A stretch of DNA of 64,000 bases from Rhizobium sp. FY34 (GCF_005222845.1 NZ_STFZ01000014.1:62001-126000), one strand, 5' to 3'. Shown: positions 9,012-19,298, counted from the first letter of the stretch. Translations and numbers: made by a program. The notes: generated by a model not told the origin, from the sequence alone.

Positions 9012-9784
9012 CCCTGGCAGACGGCAATAAGACCGCAGCAATCGCGCTGGTAACGGGTGGCGGAACCGGCGTTGGCAGGGCCATCGCCACGGCATTGGCT
9101 GAGGCCGGCTACCAGGTGGTAATTTCCGGGCGGCGCAGCGATGTGCTGAAGGCGGCAGCCGAAGACATTGCAGCTAAAACCGGTGGTCGCGTGGAAGCGA
9201 TGACGGCGGATGTTGGCGACCCGGCCTCGGTAAAGGCCCTGTTCGATGGGATTGTCGAAAGCTTCGGGCGGCTTGATCTGCTGGTCAACAATGCCGGTAT
9301 CAGCGCGCCGGGCGTGCCGATGGAAGACATCACGTTCGAACAATGGAGTGCGGTGCTGGGTGCCAATCTCACCGGGGCGTTTCTGTGCACGCAAGCTGCC
9401 TTCCGCATCATGAAGGCGCAAAGCCCGCGCGGTGGCCGCATCATCAACAATGGTTCGATTTCTGCCACCACGCCGCGGCCCAATTCCGCACCCTATACGG
9501 CCACCAAGCACGCCATATCGGGTCTGACCAAATCGACGGCGCTTGACGGGCGCAATTTCGATATCGCCTGCGGCCAGATCGATATCGGCAATGCCGGGAC
9601 CGACATGACGCAGAAGATTGCCGCCGGCGTCATCCAGGCCAACGGCTCGATTGCCGCCGAACCGACGATCGATCCGGCGCATATTGCCAATGCCGTCACC
9701 TATATGGCGAGCCTTCCGCTCGATGCGAATGTGCTGACCATGACGGTGATGGCAACGAAAATGCCCTTTGTCGGTCGCGGATAG
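9008..9784 (+). CDS. SDR family oxidoreductase
   Basis: A 258-residue classical short-chain dehydrogenase. The cofactor motif T-G-G-G-T-G-V-G is near the N-terminus, N-N-A-G-I at about residues 95-99, and the catalytic Y-x3-K lies in P-Y-T-A-T-K-H. The start overlaps the denD stop by four bases. It could oxidise or reduce another polyol or acid feeding the tetronate pathway. The substrate cannot be deduced; the family alone would allow many. Confidence 0.82.
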   Translation: MTLADGNKTAAIALVTGGGTGVGRAIATALAEAGYQVVISGRRSDVLKAAAEDIAAKTGGRVEAMTADVGDPASVKALFDGIVESFGRLDLLVNNAGISAPGVPMEDITFEQWSAVLGANLTGAFLCTQAAFRIMKAQSPRGGRIINNGSISATTPRPNSAPYTATKHAISGLTKSTALDGRNFDIACGQIDIGNAGTDMTQKIAAGVIQANGSIAAEPTIDPAHIANAVTYMASLPLDANVLTMTVMATKMPFVGRG

Positions 9785-9810
9785 GCGACCGAACGCCTGC
9801 CTTTCGGCGG

Positions 9811-9837
9811 TCCTGCGGCGTTGAGGAGCCCGCAGGA
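9811..9837 (+). repeat. Intercistronic inverted repeat before the ABC genes
   Basis: TCCTGCG (9811-9817) and CGCAGGA (9831-9837) form a perfect 7-bp stem with a 13-base loop in the 106-base gap between the SDR and the ABC ATPase. There is no T-tract, so it is more likely an mRNA processing or stability hairpin than a full terminator. Confidence 0.4.
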
Positions 9838-9890
9838 TCACCGAGATGCAGATCAATAGACATTCAGCATTGCACTCTGGGAGGAGACGC

Positions 9891-10958
<1,068 letters not shown>

Positions 10959-10976
10959 TCAAGACGGCATTGCCGG

Positions 10977-10993
10977 CGGAGGAGGAGCCTCCG
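10977..10993 (+). repeat. Small stem-loop upstream of the solute-binding protein gene
   Basis: CGGAGG-AGGAG-CCTCCG forms a perfect 6-bp stem in the 132-base gap between the ATPase and the solute-binding protein gene. It could act as an mRNA hairpin. Its purine-rich sequence could also be chance. Confidence 0.3.
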
Positions 10994-11090
10994 GCCGTGC
11001 CCAGATCCAGCAGTGCATGAGATCTCGGCATTCGCCGGCGGGACAGCGGGTGCCACGCAAGGAGCGTCCCGATTTGGAGGAGGAGCATTC

Positions 11091-12401
11091 ATGACCATCA
11101 AGAGAAGAACATTCCTGGCCGGTACCGCCGGTCTTGTCGGTGCCTCGGGCCTGACGGGCCTCGGGCTGCGGCCCGTTCAGGCGGCAGAACCGGCCTACAA
11201 GCCGGAAGCTGGCGCTAGCCTGCGCATGCTGCGCTGGTCTCCCTTCGTCAAGGGTGATGAGGAAGCCTGGCTTGCCAATACCAAGAAGTTCACCGAGGCA
11301 ACCGGTGTGGAAGTGCGCATCGACAAGGAAAGCTGGGAGGATATCCGCCCGAAGGCTGCCGTTGCTGCCAATGTCGGTTCCGGTCCAGACCTTGTGATGT
11401 GCTGGTTCGATGATGCGCACCAGTATCCCGACAAGCTGGTGGATCTCACCGAGCTTGGCACCTATCTCGACGGCAAATATGGCGGCTTTTACGAGGGCGT
11501 GAAGGGTTATGCCACGCGCGAGGGCAAGTTCATCGCCATGCCGCTGACGGCGATCGGCAATGCCGTCGTTTACCGCGACAGCCATGTGAAGGCGGCCGGC
11601 TTCAGCGAGTTCCCGAAGGATACCAAGGGCTTCTTGGAGCTTGCCAAGGCGATGAAGGCCAAGGGCACGCCCGCCGGCTTCCCGCATGGCAAGGCTGTCG
11701 GCGATGGCAACAACTATGCCCATTGGCTGCTGTGGAGCCATGGGGGGAAGATGGTGGACGAGAGCGGAAAGGTTGCCATCAACTCGGCTGAAACGCGCGC
11801 AGCCCTTGCCTATGCCAAGGAGCTTTACGCGACCTTCATTCCGGGCACGGAAAGCTGGCTCGACATCAACAACAACCGTGCATTCCTTGCCGGTCAGGTG
11901 TCGCTGACAGCCAATGGCGTGTCGATCTATTACGCCGCCAAGAACGATCCGAAACTGGCCGAAATCACCGCCGATATGCGCAGCACGAACTTCCCCATCG
12001 GTCCGGTCGGCAAGAGCATCGAACTGCACCAGACAAGTTCGATGGTGCTGTTCAAGCATACGAAATATCCGGAAGCGGCCAAGGCCTATATCAAGTTCAT
12101 GATGGAAGCCGACCAGATGAATGCCTGGCTGAAGGGAGCCAGTGCCTATTGCTGCCAGCCGTTGAAGGCCTTTGCCAACAATCCGGTCTGGACGGAAAAC
12201 CCGATCCACGCGCCCTATGCGCGTGCGTCTGAAACGCTGCGGCCGAACGGCTATGCCGGTCCGCTCGGCTATGCCTCGGCGGCCGTCATGGCCGATTATG
12301 TGCTCGTCGACATGTTCGCTTCGGTGGTGACCGGAGCGGCAACGCCCGATGACGCGATTGCCGCCGCCGAAAAGCGTGCCAACCGCTACTACCGCGTCTG
12401 A
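11091..12401 (+). CDS. ABC transporter substrate-binding protein, family 1
   Basis: A 436-residue extracellular solute-binding protein. The N-terminus has K-R-R-T-F-L-A-G followed by a hydrophobic stretch and an A-x-A cleavage site (V-Q-A-A-E), consistent with export, possibly by Tat. The mature part matches the carbohydrate family-1 fold (G-P-D-L-V-M-C-W-F-D-D near residue 100). The start at 11091 has GGAGGAGG nearby. It is followed by a strong hairpin (12415-12442), which probably keeps the amount of this protein above that of the permeases. The ligand is unknown; C4 acid sugars are the contextual guess. Confidence 0.9.
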   Translation: MTIKRRTFLAGTAGLVGASGLTGLGLRPVQAAEPAYKPEAGASLRMLRWSPFVKGDEEAWLANTKKFTEATGVEVRIDKESWEDIRPKAAVAANVGSGPDLVMCWFDDAHQYPDKLVDLTELGTYLDGKYGGFYEGVKGYATREGKFIAMPLTAIGNAVVYRDSHVKAAGFSEFPKDTKGFLELAKAMKAKGTPAGFPHGKAVGDGNNYAHWLLWSHGGKMVDESGKVAINSAETRAALAYAKELYATFIPGTESWLDINNNRAFLAGQVSLTANGVSIYYAAKNDPKLAEITADMRSTNFPIGPVGKSIELHQTSSMVLFKHTKYPEAAKAYIKFMMEADQMNAWLKGASAYCCQPLKAFANNPVWTENPIHAPYARASETLRPNGYAGPLGYASAAVMADYVLVDMFASVVTGAATPDDAIAAAEKRANRYYRV

Positions 12402-12414
12402 CATCGCCACGTCT

Positions 12415-12442
12415 CGGGATACGGGCAAGGCCCCGTATCCCG
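12415..12442 (+). terminator. Strong hairpin after the solute-binding protein gene (attenuator)
   Basis: CGGGATACGGG (12415-12425) and CCCGTATCCCG (12432-12442) make a perfect 11-bp stem with a 6-base loop, followed by TTTCG. It lies inside the operon, 13 bases after the solute-binding protein stop and 32 before the next start. It therefore likely works as a partial terminator or 3'-end stabiliser. Confidence 0.75.
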
Positions 12443-12474
12443 TTTCGAGCCCCTGTTTCTGGAGTCCGATCCCC

Positions 12475-13419
12475 ATGACGATGACACCTATGACGGAACA
12501 TAGCTTGCCGCAGCGATCCCTTTGGTCGCGCATGACCAACAATCGCGACGTGCTGGGCTTTCTCTTCATGTTGCCGGCTGCCGTTTTCCTCCTCTGCTTT
12601 CTAACCTATCCGCTGGGGTTGGGCGTCTGGCTCGGCTTTACCGATACGACCATCGGACGTGACGGCGTGTTTGTCGGCCTGGAGAACTACGGGTTTCTCT
12701 GGGATGACGGCGTATTCTGGCTCTCGGTGTTCAACACTATCCTCTATACGACGGTCGCCTCGCTCTTGAAATTCGCGCTTGGCCTCTGGCTGGCGCTGCT
12801 CTTGAACGAGCACCTGCCGTTCAAATCCTTCTTTCGCGCCATCGTGCTTCTGCCCTGGGTCGTGCCGACGGTGCTGTCGGCACTCGCCTTCTGGTGGATC
12901 TACGACGCGCAGTTCTCCATCATTTCCTGGTCGCTGATGAAAATGGGGCTTATCGATACGCCGATCAATTTCCTCGGCGATCCCAATGCCGCGCGTGCTT
13001 CGGTGATTGCCGCCAATGTCTGGCGTGGCATTCCTTTCGTCGCCATCTCGCTGCTTGCCGGCCTGCAAACCATTCCGGCCTCGTTGCAGGAGGCCGCCTC
13101 TCTCGATGGCGCCACCAGCTGGCAGCGCTTCCGCCATGTGACGCTGCCGATGCTGACGCCGATCATTGCCGTCGTCATGACCTTTTCGGTACTCTTCACC
13201 TTTACCGATTTCCAGCTGATCTACGTGCTGACCAAGGGCGGGCCAGTCAATGCCACGCATCTGATGGCCACATTGTCCTTCCAGCGCGCCATTCCCGGCG
13301 GGCAGCTGGGCGAGGGGGCGGCGATTGCCGTTGCCATGATCCCCTTCCTGCTTGCCGCCATCATGTTTTCCTTCTTCGGGTTGCAGCGCCGCAAGTGGCA
13401 GCAGGGCGGGGGCGACTGA
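12475..13419 (+). CDS. ABC transporter permease 1 (sugar type, MalF-like)
   Basis: A 314-residue inner-membrane protein with about six hydrophobic helices. The first is at L-G-F-L-F-M-L-P-A-A-V-F-L-L-C-F-L. The cytoplasmic EAA loop E-A-A-S-L-D-G-A-T-S-W-Q-R-F contacts the ATPase. Three in-frame ATGs lie at 12475, 12481 and 12490. I give 12475 because GGAG (12462-12465) is about 9 bases upstream; one of the others is possible. It pairs with the permease at 13422. Confidence 0.88.
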   Translation: MTMTPMTEHSLPQRSLWSRMTNNRDVLGFLFMLPAAVFLLCFLTYPLGLGVWLGFTDTTIGRDGVFVGLENYGFLWDDGVFWLSVFNTILYTTVASLLKFALGLWLALLLNEHLPFKSFFRAIVLLPWVVPTVLSALAFWWIYDAQFSIISWSLMKMGLIDTPINFLGDPNAARASVIAANVWRGIPFVAISLLAGLQTIPASLQEAASLDGATSWQRFRHVTLPMLTPIIAVVMTFSVLFTFTDFQLIYVLTKGGPVNATHLMATLSFQRAIPGGQLGEGAAIAVAMIPFLLAAIMFSFFGLQRRKWQQGGGD

Positions 13420-13421
13420 CC

Positions 13422-14333
13422 ATGGAGACTACCATGAACACCAAGGTTCCAGCATCCGATGCGCCGTTGACCGATGACAGCCAGGGCATGTCCTATCTCA
13501 ACCGCCTGCCGCGCCGGGTGGTGACGGTCTATCTGCCCATGGCCGTCTTTGTCTTCGTGCTTCTGTTTCCCTTCTACTGGATGGCGATTACCTCGGTGAA
13601 GCCAAACTCCCAGCTGACGGACTACGAGAATTACAGCCCCTTCTGGGTGGTCGATGCGACGCTCGACCATATCAAATATCTGCTGTTTGAGACCTCCTAT
13701 CCCGGCTGGTTGTGGAACACGATGCTGGTAGCAACCGCCTCCACGGCGCTGTCGCTGTTTGCCTCGGTCTTTGGCGCCTATGCCATCGAGCGCATCCGCT
13801 TTACCGGTTCGCGTTCCGTCGGCCTCTTGATTTTCCTCGCCTATCTGGTGCCGCCGTCGATCCTTTTCATTCCGCTCGCCTTCATCGTCTTCAAGATCGG
13901 CATCTATGACAGCCGCATGGCGCTGATCTTCACCTATCCGACCTTCCTCATTCCCTTCTGCACCTGGCTGCTGATGGGCTATTTCCGCTCAATCCCCTTC
14001 GAGCTGGAAGAAAGCGCTTTGGTGGATGGCGCCAGCCGCTGGCAGATCCTGACTAAGATCATCCTGCCGCTCGCCGTGCCGGGCCTGATTTCGGCGGGCA
14101 TCTTCGCCTTCACGCTGTCGTGGAACGAGTTCATCTATGCGCTCACCTTCATCCAGTCCTCGGAGAACAAGACGGTACCGGTCGGCGTGCTGACCGAACT
14201 GGTGCGCGGCGATATCTTCGAATGGGGATCGCTGATGGCCGGCGCCCTGTTCGGCTCGCTGCCCGTCGTCATCCTCTATTCGTTCTTTGTCGATTACTAC
14301 GTCTCGTCGATGACCGGCGCCGTGAAGGAATAG
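13422..14333 (+). CDS. ABC transporter permease 2 (sugar type, MalG-like)
   Basis: A permease of about 303 residues with an N-terminal cytoplasmic segment, a first helix at L-P-M-A-V-F-V-F-V-L-L-F-P-F-Y-W-M, and an EAA loop E-E-S-A-L-V-D-G-A-S-R-W-Q-I. The ATG at 13422 lies just after the permease 1 stop. A second ATG at 13434 has GGAG at 13424-13427 with 6-base spacing and may be the true start. The longer frame extending back to 12894 only overlaps permease 1 and is not coding. Confidence 0.88.
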   Translation: METTMNTKVPASDAPLTDDSQGMSYLNRLPRRVVTVYLPMAVFVFVLLFPFYWMAITSVKPNSQLTDYENYSPFWVVDATLDHIKYLLFETSYPGWLWNTMLVATASTALSLFASVFGAYAIERIRFTGSRSVGLLIFLAYLVPPSILFIPLAFIVFKIGIYDSRMALIFTYPTFLIPFCTWLLMGYFRSIPFELEESALVDGASRWQILTKIILPLAVPGLISAGIFAFTLSWNEFIYALTFIQSSENKTVPVGVLTELVRGDIFEWGSLMAGALFGSLPVVILYSFFVDYYVSSMTGAVKE

Positions 14334-14340
14334 GCAGGCC

Positions 14341-15087
14341 ATGAACCATTATGATCTTTCCGGCGAGCATGCCGTGGTCACCGGCGGTGCTCAAGGCCTG
14401 GGCTTTGCCATGGCCCGGCGGTTCATCCAATCCGGTGCAAGCGTCACGCTCTGGGACATGCATGCCGAGCTTTTGGCGGAGGCGAGAGCCTCGCTCGGTG
14501 AAAGGACCCGCACGGTAACGGTGGATATCACCGATTATTCAGCCGTCGAGGCGGCCCATGCGGCAAGCGAGGCGGAGATGGGCCCTGTCTCCATCCTGGT
14601 GAATTCCGCCGGCATTGCCGGGCCGGCAGCACCGCTCGATGCCTATGATGTCGCCATGTTCAGAACGATCATCGACATAAACCTGATCGGCACCTTCCAT
14701 GTGAACCGCGTCGTGGTGCCGGGCATGAAGGCCCGCAATTACGGGCGCATCGTCAACATTGCCTCGATTGCCGGCAAGGAGGGCAATCCGAACGCGTCTG
14801 CCTATTCCGCTTCCAAGGCGGGCGTGATCGGGCTGACCAAATCGCTCGGCAAAGAACTGGCGGGCTTCGATATTGCCGTCAATTGCATCACGCCGGCCAC
14901 GGCCCAGACCCGCATCCTTGAACAACTCTCCGAGGAGTTCATCGAGTACATGCGCGGAAAAATCCCGCGTGGCCGGTTCCTGAAGGTGGAAGAGGCGGCA
15001 TCCATGGTCGCCTGGCTGGTGTCGCGGGAAAACAGCTTTACCACGGGCGCCGTGTTTGACCTGTCCGGCGGACGCGCAACCTATTGA
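14341..15087 (+). CDS. SDR family oxidoreductase closing the tetronate/ABC operon
   Basis: A 248-residue classical SDR. It has T-G-G-A-Q-G-L-G-F-A cofactor motif, N-S-A-G-I at about residues 88-92, a catalytic serine in N-I-A-S-I-A-G-K, and Y-S-A-S-K as Y-x3-K. It starts 7 bases after permease 2 and is followed by the operon terminator. Such SDRs next to sugar importers often oxidise the imported polyol or sugar acid. The actual substrate is unknown. Confidence 0.85.
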   Translation: MNHYDLSGEHAVVTGGAQGLGFAMARRFIQSGASVTLWDMHAELLAEARASLGERTRTVTVDITDYSAVEAAHAASEAEMGPVSILVNSAGIAGPAAPLDAYDVAMFRTIIDINLIGTFHVNRVVVPGMKARNYGRIVNIASIAGKEGNPNASAYSASKAGVIGLTKSLGKELAGFDIAVNCITPATAQTRILEQLSEEFIEYMRGKIPRGRFLKVEEAASMVAWLVSRENSFTTGAVFDLSGGRATY

Positions 15088-15103
15088 TCGAACAAGGTTC
15101 TCC

Positions 15104-15145
15104 AAGAGCAGCGGCTGTCCCTCATCTTCGGGCGGCTGCTCTTTT
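15104..15145 (+). terminator. Rho-independent terminator of the tetronate operon
   Basis: AAGAGCAGC (15104-15112) pairs perfectly with GCTGCTCTT (15135-15143), with a 22-base loop region that can fold further, and the stem runs directly into TTTT (15142-15145). It lies 17 bases after the last gene of the operon. Confidence 0.8.
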
Positions 15146-15209
15146 ATGTGCGTGACCTCTGACGCAAACGGGCCATCTTCACACCTTTGATTTTATCGCA
15201 GTGCAACGC

Positions 15210-15238
15210 TTGACGCCTTTGAATGTTATCGATAACAA
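15210..15238 (+). promoter_or_regulatory. Promoter with LacI operator for the TRAP operon
   Basis: TTGACG (15210-15215) and TAACAA (15233-15238) are separated by 17 bases. A perfect 14-base palindrome TGTTATCGATAACA (15224-15237) covers the spacer and the -10. The same core recurs at 21841-21856 and, imperfectly, at 19190-19205, all around the LacI gene at 18160-19176, which is the likely repressor. Confidence 0.75.
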
Positions 15239-15311
15239 TTTACCTCAAGTGAGTGGAGTCACTGCTGTCGTCACTAAATGACACAGCCGGGAGAAATGGG
15301 GGAGGAGTGCC

Positions 15312-15803
15312 ATGGGCCGACTTTTGTCGTTCCTTTGGACCTGGATCGATATCATGATGGCGATCCTGATGGCGGCGATGATCGCCTTGGTCTTTACCAA
15401 TGTCGTGATGCGCTACGGGTTTTCGTCGGGCCTGCGGGTCTCGGTTGAGCTGTCCCGGCTGGCATTTGTCTGGATCGTCATGATCGGTGCCGTGTCTGCA
15501 TTGAAGCGGGGCGAACATCTGGGCATGCCGGAAGTCGCCGAGAAGTATTTTCCCCGCTGGTTGCCTTGGCTGAACAGGTTGAGCTGGCTGGTGGTGCTGG
15601 GAACCTCCATGATGCTCGTCATTGGTTCGTGGCGGGTTACGGTATCCAATTGGGTCAATATATCGCCCCTGACCGGTTTGCCGCTGGGTCTCTTCTATCT
15701 TTCAGGTGTGGTTTCCGGTGTCGCCATGGTGGTGATCGCAATCATGCGTCTCGTCAATCCGGCATCCGGCCAATTGGCTCGCCATGACGGAGACGTGGCA
15801 TGA
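15312..15803 (+). CDS. TRAP transporter small permease (DctQ)
   Basis: A 163-residue protein with four hydrophobic segments (about residues 13-33, 48-65, 88-108, 122-147), the length and layout of DctQ. A strong GGGGGAGGAG precedes the ATG. It overlaps dctM by four bases. With DctM and DctP it forms a sodium-driven TRAP importer, which in this cluster most likely brings in an aldonate or keto-aldonate such as L-idonate or 5-keto-gluconate (inference). Confidence 0.9.
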   Translation: MGRLLSFLWTWIDIMMAILMAAMIALVFTNVVMRYGFSSGLRVSVELSRLAFVWIVMIGAVSALKRGEHLGMPEVAEKYFPRWLPWLNRLSWLVVLGTSMMLVIGSWRVTVSNWVNISPLTGLPLGLFYLSGVVSGVAMVVIAIMRLVNPASGQLARHDGDVA

Positions 15804-17080
15804 CGCTTTTCATTTTCATTACGGTTCTGATCGTCGCCATTCTGCTCGGCATTCCCGTAGCATTTGCACTGCTGCTTTCGGCTGTTGCCATGATGCTTCA
15901 GATGAATCTGTTCAGCGTGGACATCCTGGCGCAGTCGCTCATCAATGGTGTCGACAGTTTCACGCTGCTTGCCATTCCCTTCTTTCTTGTCGCAGGCGAA
16001 GTCATGTCGCGGGGCGGCCTGTCCGCCCGTATTGTCGGCCTCGCCATGACGCTGGTCGGCCATCGCAAGGGCGGGCTTGGCTATGTTGCCATCTTCACCT
16101 CCATCGTGCTGGCTGGCCTGTCGGGCTCAGCGGTGGCAGATGCGGCGGCACTCGTCTCCATCCTTTATCCGATGATGAAGAAGGCTGGCTACCCGCAGGA
16201 AACCAGTTTGGGCCTGCTTGCGTCTGGCGGCCTTATTGCGCCTGTCATTCCACCCTCCCTACCGCTCATCCTCATCGGCGTCGCGGGCAACATTTCCATC
16301 GGCAAGCTGCTGATCGGTGGCATCGTTCCCGGCCTGATGATGGGTCTGACGCTGGTTGTCGTGTGGTGGTTCATCGTGCGCAAGGAAAAGCTCGTGGTGA
16401 TGGAAAAGGCGTCCTGGCCTGCGCGGGGCAAAGCGCTCAAGGAGAGTTTCTGGGCCCTGCTCTTGCCGGTCATCATCATCGGCGGCATTCGCAGCGGTGT
16501 CTTTACTGCCACGGAAGCGGCGGTGGTTGCGGCCGTCTATGCCATCATCGTATCGATGTTCATTTATCGCGAAATGAAGTGGATCGATCTCTACCATACG
16601 CTGGTCGCTGCAGTGGGTACGACGGCGATGGTGATGTTCTTGGTCGGTGCTGCAATGGTCGTCTCCTGGCTGATCACGGTCGCGCAATTGCCTCAACAGC
16701 TCGCCGGGCTGCTGGAACCCTTCCTCGACAGCCCCCGCACATTGATGGCGATCATCATGATCATCGTCTTCATCGTGGGCACAGCCATGGATCTCAGCCC
16801 AACGGTCCTGATCCTCGTGCCGCTGTTCATGCCGGTCATCAAGATTGCCGGTATCGATCCGGTCTATTTTGGCCTGATGTTCGTCATCAACTGCTCTATC
16901 GGGCTCATCACGCCGCCGGTCGGCACTGTCTTGAACGTGATATGCGGGGTTGGCGGCACCACGATGTCAGCTGCCATGCGGGGGCTTATGCCCTTCCTGA
17001 TTGCCTATACCGTGCTTCTGGCCCTGTTCGTGATCTTTCCCGAACTCATAACCTATCCGCTTCAGTTCATGTTGAAGTGA
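15800..17080 (+). CDS. TRAP transporter large permease (DctM)
   Basis: A 426-residue integral membrane protein with about twelve hydrophobic helices and DctM-family motifs: the G-L-S-G-S-A-V-A-D segment at about residues 99-107 and G-L-I-T-P-P-V-G near residues 370-378. It is the ion-coupled channel subunit. It starts within the dctQ stop (ATGA) and is followed by dctP after 32 bases. Confidence 0.93.
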   Translation: MTLFIFITVLIVAILLGIPVAFALLLSAVAMMLQMNLFSVDILAQSLINGVDSFTLLAIPFFLVAGEVMSRGGLSARIVGLAMTLVGHRKGGLGYVAIFTSIVLAGLSGSAVADAAALVSILYPMMKKAGYPQETSLGLLASGGLIAPVIPPSLPLILIGVAGNISIGKLLIGGIVPGLMMGLTLVVVWWFIVRKEKLVVMEKASWPARGKALKESFWALLLPVIIIGGIRSGVFTATEAAVVAAVYAIIVSMFIYREMKWIDLYHTLVAAVGTTAMVMFLVGAAMVVSWLITVAQLPQQLAGLLEPFLDSPRTLMAIIMIIVFIVGTAMDLSPTVLILVPLFMPVIKIAGIDPVYFGLMFVINCSIGLITPPVGTVLNVICGVGGTTMSAAMRGLMPFLIAYTVLLALFVIFPELITYPLQFMLK

Positions 17081-17112
17081 AGCAAGTGACTTCAATCCTG
17101 GGAGGACCCTAC

Positions 17113-18093
17113 ATGCAGACATTCTTCAAATCTGTCGGGCTGTGCGCCGCGCTTCTCGTCAGTACAGCGCTGTCAGCCTCTGCCGAAACGCAGCTGAAGC
17201 TTGCCCATGCCGCACCGGAGGGCGATCTCCAGCAAACTATGTCGATCTATTTCAAGGAGCAGGTGGAGGCCCGCTCCAAGGGCGCGATCAAGGTCACCAT
17301 CTTTCCGCAGGGACAGCTGGGCAATGATGCCCAGATGATCGATGGCGCGCGGTCCGGCATTGTCGACATCACGATTTCCGGCCTCAACAATTTCACCGGA
17401 CTGGTGCCACAGGCCGGCGTGTTCGAACTTCCCTTCATCTTCCCGACGCGACAGGTCGCCTATAAGGTTCTCGATGGCGAGATCGGCCAGGGCATTTCCG
17501 CCCAGTTCACCAAGCATGGCCTGACGGTGCTCGGCTATCCGGAAAACGGCTATCGCAACATCACCAACAACAATGGCCCGATCCGCAAGCCCGACGATCT
17601 GAAGGGCCTGCAGATGCGCGTCAACAATTCACGCGCCCTGAACGACATGTTCTCGCTGCTGGGCGCCAATCCGCAGCAGATCCCGGTTGCCGAGCTCTAT
17701 ACCGCGCTGGAAACCGGGGTTGTCGATGCGCAGGATCATCCAGTCGGCATCGTCGTTTCATTCAAGTTCAACGAGGTGCAGAAATATCTGTCGCTCACCC
17801 AGCACGCCTATTCGCCGCTTGCCATGGTGATGAACAGTGAGAACCTGAAGGGCCTGAGTGCCGACGAGCAGAAGATCATCACCGAAGTGGCGAAGGAAGC
17901 TGTGGCCAAGCAGCGTGAGATGAATATTGCCAAGGAAGAGGGCATGCTCGCGACGCTGGAAAAGGAAGGCATGCAGGTCAATCGGGATGTGGATGCGGCA
18001 GCCTTCCAGGCAGCCGTGCGCCCGGTCTGGGATGGTTTCATCAAGGCGAATGGCGACACGCTGGTCAACCAGATCGTTGCCGCCTCGAAGTAA
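17113..18093 (+). CDS. TRAP transporter substrate-binding protein (DctP)
   Basis: A 326-residue periplasmic binding protein with a Sec signal peptide (hydrophobic core L-C-A-A-L-L-V-S-T-A-L-S, cleavage near A-S-A-E). The DctP-family conserved region Q-M-R-V-N-N-S is present, with the arginine that pairs with the ligand carboxylate in this family. The arginine points to a carboxylated substrate, consistent with aldonic acids. The ATG at 17113 follows GGGAGGA. A longer reading from 15784 that merges frames is not real. It is the last gene of the TRAP operon. Confidence 0.92.
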   Translation: MQTFFKSVGLCAALLVSTALSASAETQLKLAHAAPEGDLQQTMSIYFKEQVEARSKGAIKVTIFPQGQLGNDAQMIDGARSGIVDITISGLNNFTGLVPQAGVFELPFIFPTRQVAYKVLDGEIGQGISAQFTKHGLTVLGYPENGYRNITNNNGPIRKPDDLKGLQMRVNNSRALNDMFSLLGANPQQIPVAELYTALETGVVDAQDHPVGIVVSFKFNEVQKYLSLTQHAYSPLAMVMNSENLKGLSADEQKIITEVAKEAVAKQREMNIAKEEGMLATLEKEGMQVNRDVDAAAFQAAVRPVWDGFIKANGDTLVNQIVAASK

Positions 18094-18117
18094 GCAGGCT
18101 CGTTGACTTATGAAAAT

Positions 18118-18143
18118 GGCGGGGAGGAGACATCCTTCCCGCC
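18118..18143. terminator. Terminator between dctP and the convergent lacI
   Basis: GGCGGGGAGGA (18118-18128) pairs with TCCTTCCCGCC (18133-18143) around a 4-base loop, with one G-T wobble, followed by TTTG. It lies between convergent genes and may serve both directions, although only the + side has a short T run. Confidence 0.7.
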
Positions 18144-18159
18144 TTTGTCGTCTGGAAGA

Positions 18160-19176
18160 TCAGCGGCTGCTTTCGCGGGCAATCAGCACCGGGTTGAAGC
18201 TGATCGTCTGCATGGCGCCCTGGGGAAATTTCCCATCCAGAACGTCGCTGATCAATTCGGCAGTGCGCGCGCCGATATCGCCGGCAAAGGCGTTGATGGT
18301 GGTGAGCGGCGGCACGCAGATCGCGCCGATATCATAATTGCCGAAGCCGCCGAGTGCCATATCCTCCGGCACCCGGACATTACGCCTTTGACATTCGGTG
18401 AGCGCGCCGAATGCGGAAAGATCCGACACGCAGATGGCAGCCTGGGTATCTGGAAAGCGTTCCAGAAGTTCGCTCATGGCCTTGGCGCCCTCGCGCATGC
18501 CGATCGGCGGTGCACCCGACGAGATCAGGCGCGTCGCATCAAGGCCGTGTTCGCGCATGGCGGCCACGAAACCGGCACGACGTTCGGCGCCGCGCGTATC
18601 ATTGGCGGCATCGCCGCCCATGAAGGCAATCCGGCGATAGCCGGTTTCCACGAAGTGATCGACCATTTCGCGGATGGCCTGCGTGTTGGAAAAGCCCACG
18701 ACATGGCCAATCGGCTTTTCCGGTAGTTCCCAGGTTTCCACCACCGGGATGCTGGCATTCGACAGAAGCTTGCGGGCACGCTCCGTATGCTGGCCGCCGG
18801 TAATGACGATGGCCTGCGGCTTGCGGCGCAGAAGCTGCTCGATCAGTCGCTCTTCCTCGTGAATATCGTAGTTTGTATAACCCAGCAGGATCTGCAGTCC
18901 GGCGCGCGACAGCCCGTCGGCCAGCTGGCGCACGGTTTCGGCAAAATTGGCATTGTTGATCGAGGGAATGGTAACGGCCACGAAATCCGTCTTCTGCGAG
19001 CGCAGGTTCGCTGCCGTGCTGTCGAACACATAGCCCAGCTCTTCTGCCGCAAGCAGGATCGCTTCGCGGGTTTCCTGGCTGACCGCGCTGTCGCGCTTGA
19101 AGGCGCGCGACACCGTCATCGGGGAAACGCCAAGCGATTTGGCAATATCGGCCATGGTGGGCGGCTTGCGGTTCAT
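18160..19176 (-). CDS. LacI family repressor of the idonate/TRAP regulon
   Basis: A 338-residue LacI/GalR protein. The helix-turn-helix occupies about residues 7-28 (T-M-A-D-I-A-K-S-L-G-V-S-P-M-T-V-S-R-A-F) and the remainder is the effector-binding domain. It resembles the GntR/IdnR-type gluconate repressors in context. Matching palindromes in front of the TRAP operon, the divergent idnO/hydroxyacid dehydrogenase promoter and, weakly, its own start suggest one regulon of at least nine genes with autoregulation. The effector is probably a gluconate-pathway intermediate (inference). Confidence 0.9.
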   Translation of the reverse strand: MNRKPPTMADIAKSLGVSPMTVSRAFKRDSAVSQETREAILLAAEELGYVFDSTAANLRSQKTDFVAVTIPSINNANFAETVRQLADGLSRAGLQILLGYTNYDIHEEERLIEQLLRRKPQAIVITGGQHTERARKLLSNASIPVVETWELPEKPIGHVVGFSNTQAIREMVDHFVETGYRRIAFMGGDAANDTRGAERRAGFVAAMREHGLDATRLISSGAPPIGMREGAKAMSELLERFPDTQAAICVSDLSAFGALTECQRRNVRVPEDMALGGFGNYDIGAICVPPLTTINAFAGDIGARTAELISDVLDGKFPQGAMQTISFNPVLIARESSR

Positions 19177-19189
19177 GCGCTATGTCTCA

Positions 19190-19205
19190 TGTTATCGTTA
19201 TCACA
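19190..19205 (-). promoter_or_regulatory. Imperfect LacI operator upstream of its own gene
   Basis: TGTTATCGTTATCACA carries one perfect half of the regulon operator (TGTTATCG) and a degenerate second half. It lies 14 bases before the lacI start, a position suited to weak autorepression. Confidence 0.5.
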
Positions 19206-19272
19206 AGCACTACACGCTGAAAGCGAAGCGATGACAAGAGCGTGAACACGGCCAGGCTTTGATACCGACAAC

Positions 19273-19298
19273 AAAAAAGCGGCACCCGCAGGTGCCGC
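19273..19298 (-). terminator. Rho-independent terminator of the idnO-gntK operon
   Basis: GCGGCACC (19279-19286) and GGTGCCGC (19291-19298) form a perfect 8-bp stem with a CGCA loop. On the minus strand the stem is followed by six T residues (A-run 19273-19278). It lies 21 bases past the end of the last gene of the minus-strand operon and separates it from lacI. Confidence 0.9.

Noticed and set aside
15784-17112. Long plus-strand frame that reads through dctM in another frame into dctP
   Set aside because: Its first 440 or so residues are Cys/His/Arg-rich nonsense; the true dctP start is the ATG at 17113 with a ribosome-binding site and signal peptide.
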